Assembly (NCBI GenBank): GCA_943704495.1
Contig: CALSCR010002818.1
Coordinates: 1-25,109 of the forward strand
Source of the DNA: Pigoraptor chileana
Lineage: Eukaryota; Opisthokonta; Filasterea
DNA length: 25,109 nucleotides
Direction of reading: 5' to 3'
Part shown: piece by piece, positions 1 to 8,743 of the stretch
Layout: every line of letters begins with the position of its first letter
Position numbering within the stretch: the stretch's first letter is position 1
Notes under the pieces: generated by a model
Told to the model about the DNA's origin: nothing
Seen by the model: the letters and a program-made list of their open reading frames with translations, nothing else
Databases searched by the model: none
Made by a program: the position numbers and the translations under genes

Positions 1-370
1 ACGCAATTTAACTATTCTGTCATGAGTGACGGACACACGATTACCAGAGGGCAAGTCGCCCGGTCCATCAATACACTGTTTACTGCCGAACTGATTCAGT
101 TATTGCATACGGACAGAACTCAGTTACCCAGAGTGCAACGGCACAACTGAAGCAGCAGATGTGACAAGTGTCGGCACAGTCACATGGACTGGGCAGACCG
201 ACCCAGTGTGGCAGGCGTGACGGAATTCCCACCAACTGAGAGCGTAACAGATAACAGATATTAGCAACCGAGCGTGGCGACTGCTTCCCGCAGCAAATTA
301 ATGGCATTATCGCGCCCCGAGAGGTCGGTGACCTATCATCACCAACCAATTAAAAGAGGAAGCGCATATG
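1..370. other. No supportable gene; downstream flank of AARSD1
   Basis: This stretch lies 3' of the AARSD1 stop. The only long frame (minus, 80-349) has no recognisable motif and shows none of the conservation seen in the neighbouring exons. It probably holds the 3' UTR and intergenic DNA. I see nothing else in it. Confidence 0.5.
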
Positions 371-2541
371 TCAAAGCGGGGTGTCAGCGAGAGCGCGGGA
401 GGTTTGGCCGCCAAATACTGACGGCATTGACTGTCTGAGGCACACTGCGGATATGGAACACATCATCCGGATGAAAGGCGACGCACCTTCCCCTGGAATC
501 GTCCGGCTCGGCCGCCTCCCTTGCCACCCATCAGAGCGGCGGCCTTTGCGCCGTTGACCTGTAGCAGCACGAGAGGCGAGCCCCGGTGCACAAACATCAT
601 TGCAGTTTGAAATGTCCCATCAGTAAGCTAAACACGTCACGTGTCACACAGACTGACTGCAAGTAACACAGAATGCGACTGCACAACCGACAGTGACATC
701 AGATGTGACACACTGAACACAATGCGAAAACTACAAATTACCCCACACGGAAAAATATAAAAATATAAACAATAAAAACAACTAACGAACGACAAAGGAC
801 ACAGAAGAAGAACCTTAGACAGAGAGTGAAAGGTGCCAAGGAGATGTAGGATTCAAGTCGGTGTCCGACAACAACAAACACAGCAAGTTAAAGAGATAGA
901 TCATCAGGTCAGTGTCTTGGGCGCTGTGCCCATGGACTCCACAAGAGAGAGAGAGAGCGAGAATGATAGATACTGGACCGCATTGGTTCACCTTGACAAA
1001 ATCGTCGGGTCCGCACAGGAGAAACTGGCCTTCACCCTGCGCAACGCCATCCTTGCCTCCGACCGTCACAAACAGCACCTGCATCAGCAGCAGCATGATG
1101 GGGACGATGACCACCCCACAAATGACAACGGCGGAGAGCAGCGGATGAAACTGTGTCAGCTATCAGCGCCGCATGCAAAGTACAGTGCATGCAAGATGCA
1201 TAGATGCACCAAAGAAATCAAGGCACAAAGGCATACACTGTGGTAGGTCCCGCGAATAAACACTGAAAACGGAAAACAGCCACACTCACATACGCAGCGC
1301 ACGAGGGAGAACGAGAGAAAAGGCAGACACAGATGGAGACAGAATAAAGATTAGGTTACGTCGCACGGCGGCAGGTCAAGTCATACAGAGACATAGACGT
1401 ATACAAAGCCAAGGAATAGGGACAGGCATACACACATTGGCGTAGGTATAGGATGTAGGGTTAGGGATAGAGACGTTAGCGTAGGGGTGGGTTAGGGTTA
1501 GGGAAAAGCACCCCACCTTGCATTGCGGCGCAGCCGAAGCGATGGTGGACGCATAGTCAAGGTCGCCCTCGCAGCGATGCACGTGACCAAAGCCGTTCTC
1601 AGGCACAAGGGCCTTGCCCTGCAAGCGTAGCGTGCATGATTGGATATATGTGAATTGAATTGTGCGCAAAAGGCGGGACTGAATTTGGGTGCAACAAGTG
1701 GACAGTGGGGACAGAAGCAGACACACACACACGCACACACGCACACACCCACACCCACACTGCACACTGCACACACGCGCACACACGCAGAGTGCCCACC
1801 CCCCCCCCCCCAAAACACATAGACATACACACACACACCTGCAACTCGGCAAGCTCCTTGAGGAATCCCTTGGCATCCTTCTGAAATGCGCGGTTTGATT
1901 TGATGATCGCATTTGCGCGGGTGGCGTGCTCCTCGGGGCCTGGTTCATGACAGGCAAGCGGCGTCAAGACACCGACAAACACGCGGCCAAGCAGAATGCC
2001 CGCGTTCACCATGCAACACAGCATTCGCACTGTTCTCAATGAACACTCTCCCGTCCGACCACCCTCTCAGTCTCATATAGACAAATGGAGTCCATTTGGA
2101 GTCCAGAGCCAAAGACACTGGCTTGAATCCTACATCTCTCATACATACATAACACACACATTTTACGCATATAAATACAAAAATACATATAAGACTTGAA
2201 AATAATCCGACACAAGCAACATACCGCAGCTGAATATTTTGGTAAGTTCAAGTTCCTGGGACAGCATTGAAGCGAAGCAGGTGAAGACTCGTTCACCAGC
2301 GACGAAGTGCACGCGAGTGCAGCCGCGCGTTGGCTCACTCTTAAGGAACTTTACCGCCTGCGTGTCATGTTCGGATGTGTGTGTGATCATGTATGTTTGT
2401 ATGTGTGTGTGTGTGTGTGTGCATGTGTGCGTGTGCGTGAGTGTGCGTGTGTGTGTGGTGTGTGTGGTGTGTGTGTGTGTGTGTGCGTGAGTGTGCGTGT
2501 GTGCGTGTGTGTGTGTGTGTGCGTGTGTGCGTGTGTGTGTG

Positions 2542-2575
<34 letters not shown>

Positions 2576-2582
2576 GTGTGTG

Positions 2583-2613
<31 letters not shown>

Positions 2614-4148
2614 TCGTGTACGAGTGTGCAATGACGCAATAAGGGGATTATCGATCAGGAATAGCGATGAGCACAATGATGAGAGAGGGGTGTGAGGGAA
2701 AGAGCATCGGAATGCAGGCGGGGGTGGGGAGGACCCGACCGACACAGGCTTTACTAAGCTTGGATGACAGATGCATACAGATATAGGATTCAAGCCATGT
2801 CTCAGGCTGTGTCCATGGACTCCACATCAGTGGCATACGGAATCTCCCACGGCATCATCACAGGAACGTAATTGGAGACGATCATCGGGACGGCAAACAA
2901 AGAAATCACGTGACAGAACGCGCAAGGGCCATACAAATGCGCGCATTGTTGTGGCTGGCTGTGCAGTGACAGCTGGAGTGAAAGAAAGCGTTTGGGAGAA
3001 AGTGGATGCGCTCACAGCCATGCCGGCCTGCACACACACAACATGCAATCTGCCATGCCACACAGAACCACCCACAGACACAGACACTGGCACAGACACA
3101 GACACAGACACACGGCACACACCTGCAGCTCAGACAAGTTCGTCACGTGCGTACCGCAGCAGTTGTTGTCGTCAATGCCCTCGATAATGACGACACGAAT
3201 GGGCCCCGTGACATCAGCGGGAATACCACGTGACCGCACTTCGCCAAGGTCCTCACGCGCAACCTCGACGGTGCGGACCGGCACGTGACTGCGGATGTGT
3301 CCATTGCATACAGACTCGATTTCAGAGACAAGGGAGGGAGGGAGGTCTTTTCCCTCAAACTCAACATCGCAGATGACGGGTCCAAGGTGCCTGCATTTCG
3401 TACGCATGTTTGTTGTTTTGTTTTTTGTTGTGTGTTTGTTCATGTGTTGCTTGTTCGTTAGTGTGCGCACGTTGCATGCGCACGTAGATTAGAGAGTCAT
3501 TGGGACTGAACTCCATAAAACAGTGAACCAAGAGAAATTTCCTGTGGCACAGAGGGGGTCTCATTGCATGCCACTGCGTGTATGGATGCGAGAGGGTATG
3601 CACTTCGCGAACGAACACAGGCACACACGTCATCCCACACCACCAGACTGACACAGAAGTCAAAGACACACAGCACACCACCAGACAAACACATAAGTCA
3701 CAGACACACAGACAGAGGCACACAATGACATCCCAGAGACTGCCACAGCCATTGACTTGCACACGGACGGATGCACCCACCAGCAGGTCGTCTTGATGCC
3801 GTACTTGTGTTCCGCAATGGCACTGATAAGATGTTGCGCTGATTCGATTCAAATGCAACATTCCACAAAAATAGAAGCAAAGAAACAACGCACGGGGAAC
3901 GACACGATAAACACAGTTGCGCCATTCGAAGAAAAGCATTATGGAAGCACGTGCGGAGATGTAGGATGCAAGTCCGTGTCTAAGGCGCGGTGGTGCTCAT
4001 GGACTCCACCAGCATGTGCGGAGAGAGGGCCTCTTCTTCACAACCATTCTACCACTGATATGTGATCCACCCACGCAGCGTTTATACACATACACACACA
4101 GACACTTATACAGGTACTCATACCAGCATACAAACACACACACACACG

Positions 4149-4208
<60 letters not shown>

Positions 4209-4367
4209 CACGCACAACGCACCAGAATGCTGCTGCATGTGCTGCCAGCGCCGTTCCCAATCCACAGACACGCGCACTTTCTCGCCAATCGACAGTGGTT
4301 TGCGAGTGCGGTGCACAGCTTTGTCCCCAGAGCGAATGACGCGGACAACGGGAACATCCCCAATCTA

Positions 4368-4407
<40 letters not shown>

Positions 4408-5277
4408 CGTGTGTGTGTGTGTATGTATGTGCATGTGTGTGATACGGTTGTGCGTAAGTATGTGAGCGAGTGTGTGAGTGAGTGTTTATGTGTGTATGCG
4501 TTTGTGCGTGCGTGCAAGTGGTGAGGGCAATGTAGAGTCGTAGACGCCAAAAACGAGGTCTATTCATTCAGACACACACACAACAGCCATAAGCACTCAA
4601 CCCACACACCCATACACACACACACATGAATGGCAGCCTCGACAAGAAGGCCCCCAAACACACCATTCCGTAGTCGCACGGCTGTCCGCCACCCTCGGGA
4701 AAGAGCACTGCATGCAGACAGATGCACAACGTAACAGACCACACATCACCACAACATCCGCCGGTGAACAACTGCGACTCGGGGCATCCCACACCACAGG
4801 CTGACCAGCCCAGCAGATACATGCCACACACAGTCGACATGCACTTGATACCACCGTCGCATGCGCCCTTTTTGCCCTCCTTGGCCTCTTTGCCATTGCT
4901 CTCTGCCAGGCAATGGCATAACTAGTTAAGCAGCAATGGGAAGCTCGGTGCTGACAGCAACCAAGGCCCCACACAATGCGCCAACTATGCCTGTTTGAAT
5001 GTGGGACTCTGGCGGTCTGAGAACCAAACTCGGCGGTCTCTCCATGCGACACTGACGACGCCTGACAAACACGGGCTGTGCTTATTATTGTGCCACCATC
5101 TCTGCATCAATCACCACGCGATGTTGCCTCACCAGTGTCGTCGAGAATCACATCGTACTCGGCGGCATCTGCATCCCCCGCCTTTGCACTCGCAGTCGCA
5201 GTTGCAGCGGCGACGCACGAGACAACCGTCGCCTCATACTCACGCAAGTACGCGTCCCGCTGGCATGCAAACACCAT
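371..5277 (-). CDS. AARSD1: Alanyl-tRNA editing protein AARSD1 (free-standing AlaX-type deacylase), 11 exons
   Basis: Cytosolic trans-editing enzyme that hydrolyses Ser mischarged on tRNA-Ala. Exons on the minus strand, all phase-consistent: 5277-5133, 4707-4664, 4364-4223, 3838-3781, 3390-3123, 2357-2225, 1939-1839, 1618-1517, 1078-992, 558-487, and a less certain last exon 430-371. The product is about 402 aa, close to the human protein (about 412). Landmarks in order: N-terminal MVFACQRDAYLREYE, then VLFPEGGGQP, VDWERRWQHMQQHS, zinc-ligand pair HSAQH (about 109-113), RGIPADVTGPIRVV, NNCCGTH (about 207-211) and C-terminal GGRAGRFQGK. Both halves of the metal site (HxxxH and CxxxH) are intact. 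The start is the first ATG of the conserved N-terminus. Introns are rich in GT/CA repeats and carry four copies of the dispersed repeat. The last exon is chosen by phase only; acceptors at 435 or 441 are alternatives. Confidence 0.93.
841..957 (+). repeat. Dispersed ~55-bp repeat, copy 1 (truncated plus fuller copy)
   Basis: Left-half copy 841-866 (GAGATGTAGGATTCAAGTC) followed by a fuller copy from about 893 that contains GGCGCTGTGCCCATGGACTC and runs into (GA)n. It lies in AARSD1 intron 9, antisense to the gene. Confidence 0.8.
1453..1504. repeat. Short interstitial telomere-like TTAGGG repeats
   Basis: Degenerate TTAGGG units (GTAGGGTTAGGG near 1456-1466, GGGTTAGGGTTAGGG near 1490-1503) with related GTAGGGG spacers. 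They lie in AARSD1 intron 8, so the sense RNA reads CCCTAA. Confidence 0.6.
1720..1811. repeat. CA microsatellite and 13-base C run
   Basis: CA-rich tract ending in an uninterrupted run of 13 C (about 1799-1811) inside AARSD1 intron 7. On the sense strand it reads GT just after the donor, followed by a G13 run. Confidence 0.9.
2086..2140 (-). repeat. Dispersed ~55-bp repeat, copy 2
   Basis: In AARSD1 intron 6, in the same orientation as the gene. On the minus strand it reads GAGATGTAGGATTCAAG, then CAGTGTCTTTGGCTCTGGACTCC, whose right end is partly duplicated (a second GGAGTCCA). Confidence 0.75.
2374..2626. repeat. Long (GT)n tract
   Basis: About 250 bases of near-pure GT with scattered GC, AT and GG interruptions. 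It lies at the 3' end of AARSD1 intron 5 and is therefore CA on the sense strand, ending about 20 bases before the acceptor. Confidence 0.95.
2780..2826 (+). repeat. Dispersed ~55-bp repeat, copy 3
   Basis: Reads TATAGGATTCAAGCCATGTC, then CAGGCTGTGTCCATGGACTCC. It sits in AARSD1 intron 5, antisense to the gene. Confidence 0.75.
3059..3121. repeat. CACAGA-type microsatellite
   Basis: CACAGA-unit tract immediately after the donor of AARSD1 intron 5. On the sense strand it is GT/TCTGTG-rich and is complementary to the CA tract at the other end of the same intron. Confidence 0.85.
3957..4010 (+). repeat. Dispersed ~55-bp repeat, copy 4
   Basis: Reads GAGATGTAGGATGCAAGTCC, then GTGTCTAAGGCGC, ending CATGGACTCCACC. 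It sits in AARSD1 intron 3, antisense to the gene. Confidence 0.75.
4119..4205. repeat. CA tract followed by (TA)20
   Basis: CA repeats run into about 40 bases of pure TA (4162-4201) in AARSD1 intron 3, close to the donor. A TA tract of this length can form its own hairpin or cruciform. Confidence 0.95.
4366..4445. repeat. GT microsatellite abutting a 3' splice site
   Basis: GT on the plus strand, so the sense RNA is CA-rich and reaches the acceptor of AARSD1 intron 2 with no polypyrimidine tract. A complementary GT-rich stretch (plus-strand CA, 4571-4626) lies in the 5' half of the same intron. Confidence 0.9.
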
Positions 5278-5481
5278 GTTGCAGTCACGAGGATCAGGCC
5301 CAGTGCTCTCTAACTGGGCGTGTAAAAAGGGGTTATTGGGGACCGACGGGCTGGATGATGATATACAGGTTCAGTCACAACAGCGCACACCGGTTATTTC
5401 ATACACATGCCGATGAGAGATGCTCCCTGGAATAATAGTGGGAGTGCGTTGCGACTGAATACACAAACAGCGTGTATGTGA

Positions 5482-5570
<89 letters not shown>

Positions 5571-6073
5571 CAGTACTACTCAACATTCCCATCAATTTAG
5601 TAGACTCAGCCGGCAGTAGTGACAGCTGGCTAATGGGAATACTTTTATGCCAGTTGTAACAACCGACGGAAGTGATTATTAAGCGCAGTAGTGATGTGTG
5701 TGAGTCACCCATAGCACTGCTCACACTCAATCGTTGATTGCGTTGACATAAAGTGCATCACAACCCAGCAAACGACTCATTATTCCGGGTCTCCATCCAC
5801 GCCAACAATGCATTCCGAGAGAGAGCGCGCGCGTGTTGTGCTGTGGATGCACCGGGCATGTGCCATCATGCAATCACAAGCCACCCACTGCGAGCTCTGA
5901 CTGACAGATGCACTGGTGAGGCTGACACCGGACAAGGCAACGTACAATTTTGATTATTTGTATGTGGAACTTGTATGCCTCATTGACGGTGCAGAGAGAG
6001 AGTGTGTGTGCATGTGCGTGTGCAAATGTGTGTCTGTGCAGATGTGAGAGTGTGGGTGTGGGTGTGGGTAGTG
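5278..6073. other. Intergenic: AARSD1 promoter side and MRPL47 3' side
   Basis: 796 bases between two co-oriented minus-strand genes. They hold the AARSD1 5' flank and the MRPL47 3' flank. No frame resembles a protein. The main feature is the (GT)n tract at 5487-5567. Confidence 0.6.
5487..5567. repeat. (GT)n microsatellite, about 38 pure units
   Basis: Uninterrupted GT from about 5492 to 5567, preceded by GTGCGTGTGCG. It is intergenic, about 210 bases upstream of the AARSD1 start codon. It is the longest perfect dinucleotide run seen in the window. Confidence 0.95.
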
Positions 6074-7920
6074 CTACGACGATGCCTCGGATGCCTTCTT
6101 CTCTTCTGCACCCGTCTCACTGTCGGCGGTGATTGGGCGGGCGGCGGCATAGGCAGCCTCATACACGGCATTCATATCGATCGAAGCCTTGCTACCAGTC
6201 GTGCTCTGCGTGACACGTGAGTGTATGGTGGGAAAGGCGAGAGGGGAATTGACTTGAGGTGAGGCATTGTGACGACAAGCTGCGTGCATACGACTGCATT
6301 ACGCGTGTGCGTATGCTGTGCGTGTGCATGTGCGTGTGTTCGTGCGCATGTGCGTATGCTTGTGTGTGTACGTGCGTATGTGTGCATGCGCAAACTGATT
6401 CCCACAAAGAACAGTGACATCCGCAAAAACAATGCGCCGTGTCCAATCCACTTGCAGTTCTACCACATACACACACACACACAGACGCACACACAAACAC
6501 ACACAGACGTACACACACACACACACACAGTTGAACATACCAGTTGCTCCTTGTATATCACCATTGCCTTCTGCTCCGAATGCAAAACAATGTGATTGCG
6601 TCAGACTCCACCCAGCACACATACCAACGCACACAACACGCACACAGACGACAGTGCCCAGACAACAAAGCATCCGCTCATAAATACACCCACTGATTAA
6701 CACACACACACATGCATCAACAACACACACACTGGGAGACGCAACAAGAAATGCAACCCATACCTCCACCGCCTCATTAACGACTGCATCCTTTGCCTGA
6801 AAAACGAGCATACACACAAAGCACACATGATTGAGCAAGGAAAGCGGTACACACATATGCGCAGACACATTATCACGCACACACAGCGACACACCAACCT
6901 GACGCAAGGCATTCTCCCTCTCGCCAATGACAGTGTGGATGGCAGCCATGGCCTTTTTCACCTGCGAAAAGACCCAACGGCAGCCGCGTGAGTTACACGC
7001 ACATGCACACACACATGCACTCGCATATACACACGCATATACCAATTATACACACAGCGCAGTTGCGTGAGTCTAAGATCAGCCTCTTTTCAAGCCAATC
7101 GACGCCCGAGCATATGCACATGCACTGCTTGGTGCCCGTGCGCAAAAGGCATATCTAACACTAGTAGCCCTCGTCATCAAAACTACTTTCACAACGACAA
7201 AGCAACCATGATGCAAAGTACCAGCACAAGCAGCGCATGCATGCACGCACGCACACACGACACATACATACACACACACACACAAAAGCAAGCTCGCAAC
7301 ACACACACACACAAATACACGCACACACACACACACACACAAACACACGCACATACCTTCACCATGCGCGGCTTGTACGGAACCTTTGCTTTTCGCGCTC
7401 TTGCCTCGTGTTGCATGGTCATAACGAGATTTCGCTCTTTCAGGAGTATATACCTGCCACACACCGATTCACACGGCAGTGTGTGAGCATATGCATACAG
7501 ACGCGCAATCGAAAATCATTCAGATGAGCCAGCAGTCACTGAAGGACGCACAACAAGTCATCCTCCGTCGCCACCGCATTTGTACCCACCACAATTGATG
7601 GAGCTCAGCATTGCTTTTGCCTCGCAATTCGGATGCTTTCCAGGACCGCCCTGATCACGCGAAGAGTAAGCCACGACAGGTAATTAGCAATCACGTACCG
7701 TAATAGCGGAGCAGGTAGGACAAGTCATACACAATGCACACGCACACACACACACACACCCATACGCACACGCCCACACACCATATTCAGTAGACTCCTC
7801 CGGAGGTATAATCTCGAAGAATTCGTTGATGCCCCTCGTCGGCTTTGCGGTTGCTGCGGCTGCACATAGTGGGCGGGACAGCCATGATGCCGCGGGAATG
7901 ATGCTCCTCCTCAGAGCCAT
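6074..7920 (-). CDS. MRPL47: Mitochondrial large-subunit ribosomal protein uL29m (MRPL47), 7 exons
   Basis: Component of the mitochondrial 54S/39S subunit near the exit tunnel. Minus-strand exons: 7920-7782, 7650-7590, 7453-7357, 6961-6899, 6796-6764, 6570-6541, 6205-6074; product about 184 aa. The N-terminus (MALRRSIIPAASWLSRPLCA) is rich in Arg, Ala and Ser with no acid residues, as expected of a mitochondrial presequence. The family core is plain: RGINEFFEI, then GRSWKASELRGKSNAELHQL, WYILLKERNLVMT, and VKKAMAAIHTVIGERENALR. The C-terminal tail (about 55 aa after ALRQ) is acidic/Ala-rich and does not match the longer animal tail. The frame stays open upstream to a GTG at 7968, but ATG 7920 is the first ATG. 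The last intron (6206-6540) is GT-rich then CA-rich, and the join into the final exon rests on phase only. Confidence 0.87.
6300..6530. repeat. Paired GT and CA tracts in one intron
   Basis: Plus-strand GT-rich block (6300-6390) and CA-rich block (6464-6530) both lie inside MRPL47 intron 6. On the sense strand this is GT near the donor and CA toward the acceptor. Confidence 0.85.
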
Positions 7921-8743
7921 TGCTGCTGTTCGGGAGGTGTATCTGAACTCACGCGACAGCAAACGCACCAGTGTTCACAAAACAGCACACCAGTAGAAAA
8001 ATTGAAAACAAGAAACATATGTATGCGCCACACACGCAATAAGGAATGAATGGGGTTTCATACTATGAATGCACGCATAACAATAAACGTATCGCTCCTA
8101 TTGTGAAATTCTGACACGCATGCCGTTCGTTCGTGACATCCGGGATACCACGTGACTAGAAACCAAAATCACGTGATGATAGTATCACGTGACGACATTT
8201 TTACAATCGAAATCGAAAATAATTGGGGAAGACTATTGGTTAACTATCGAAATGGGATCGACGATGTAATAAATACTATGTCACGTGACAAAGGCACGAA
8301 ATGGATTCAAAGTTCCAGAATTGCCTCTATTGTCAGTAATGTTGGCGAACAGATTGCACATCCGCCGCACACACCGCACACAGATACACTCTCTCTCACT
8401 CTCATACACACATTCTCTGCCCTCTCTACACACACAGCCCACGCAGTGGCAACCTAATTCTCTGTCAGTTGCTGGTATGAGACCTTTCTTGCTCAAATAA
8501 TTTTGATGAGGATTGGGCGTAAATGTTCAGGCACTCAACACTCACAACCTTTGCACCTTTGTTACTGCCTCGTGCGCACTTCATTGACCCACTCTGCGAT
8601 TTATACTGAGCGATCGGGCTTGTGGGAGTGTTGGAGCGGGCTTTGTGTTTTACACAGCTGTTTTCAAATTGGAGTGGAAAGACAATCGCAAACAAAAGGC
8701 AGACAAAAAGGAAGACGGGTCAGTGTCGCACATTGCATAGACA
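7921..8743. promoter_or_regulatory. Divergent promoter region of MRPL47 and PSMD8
   Basis: 823 bases between two head-to-head start codons. AT-rich compared with the flanking genes, with no convincing coding frame. It carries a compact cluster of four CACGTG boxes at 8150-8287 (listed separately). Confidence 0.7.
8150..8287. promoter_or_regulatory. Cluster of four CACGTG E-boxes (TCACGTGA type)
   Basis: CACGTG occurs near 8150, 8171, 8185 and 8282, mostly in the extended palindrome TCACGTGA(C). This is the site type bound by bHLH-ZIP factors (USF/TFE/Myc-Max in animals, Cbf1 in fungi). The position between two divergent housekeeping genes suggests shared control; binding is inferred. Confidence 0.6.

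Noticed and set aside
841-870. tRNA gene, from the B-box-like GATTCAAGTC
   Set aside because: No cloverleaf, A-box or acceptor stem could be formed around any copy.
2163-2793. Long open frames of Thr-His or Cys-Val repeats on both strands (also at 4062-4567, 14685-15143, 23262-23780)
   Set aside because: They are translations of CA/GT microsatellites and the minisatellite, with no protein homology, and lie inside introns.
3483-3545. Possible extra AARSD1 exon encoding CFMEFSPNDSLIY on the minus strand
   Set aside because: The flanking exons join in phase without it and reproduce the family alignment (TTCW then HLGPVICDVE). Including it would break that alignment.
6401-6465. Additional MRPL47 exon in intron 6 (frame reading WIGHGALFLRMSLFFVG)
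   Set aside because: No donor keeps phase with the last exon, and the hydrophobic sequence is not part of uL29m.
7921-7968. Longer MRPL47 N-terminus starting at 7968
   Set aside because: The codon there is GTG, not ATG; the first in-frame ATG is at 7920 and gives a good presequence.
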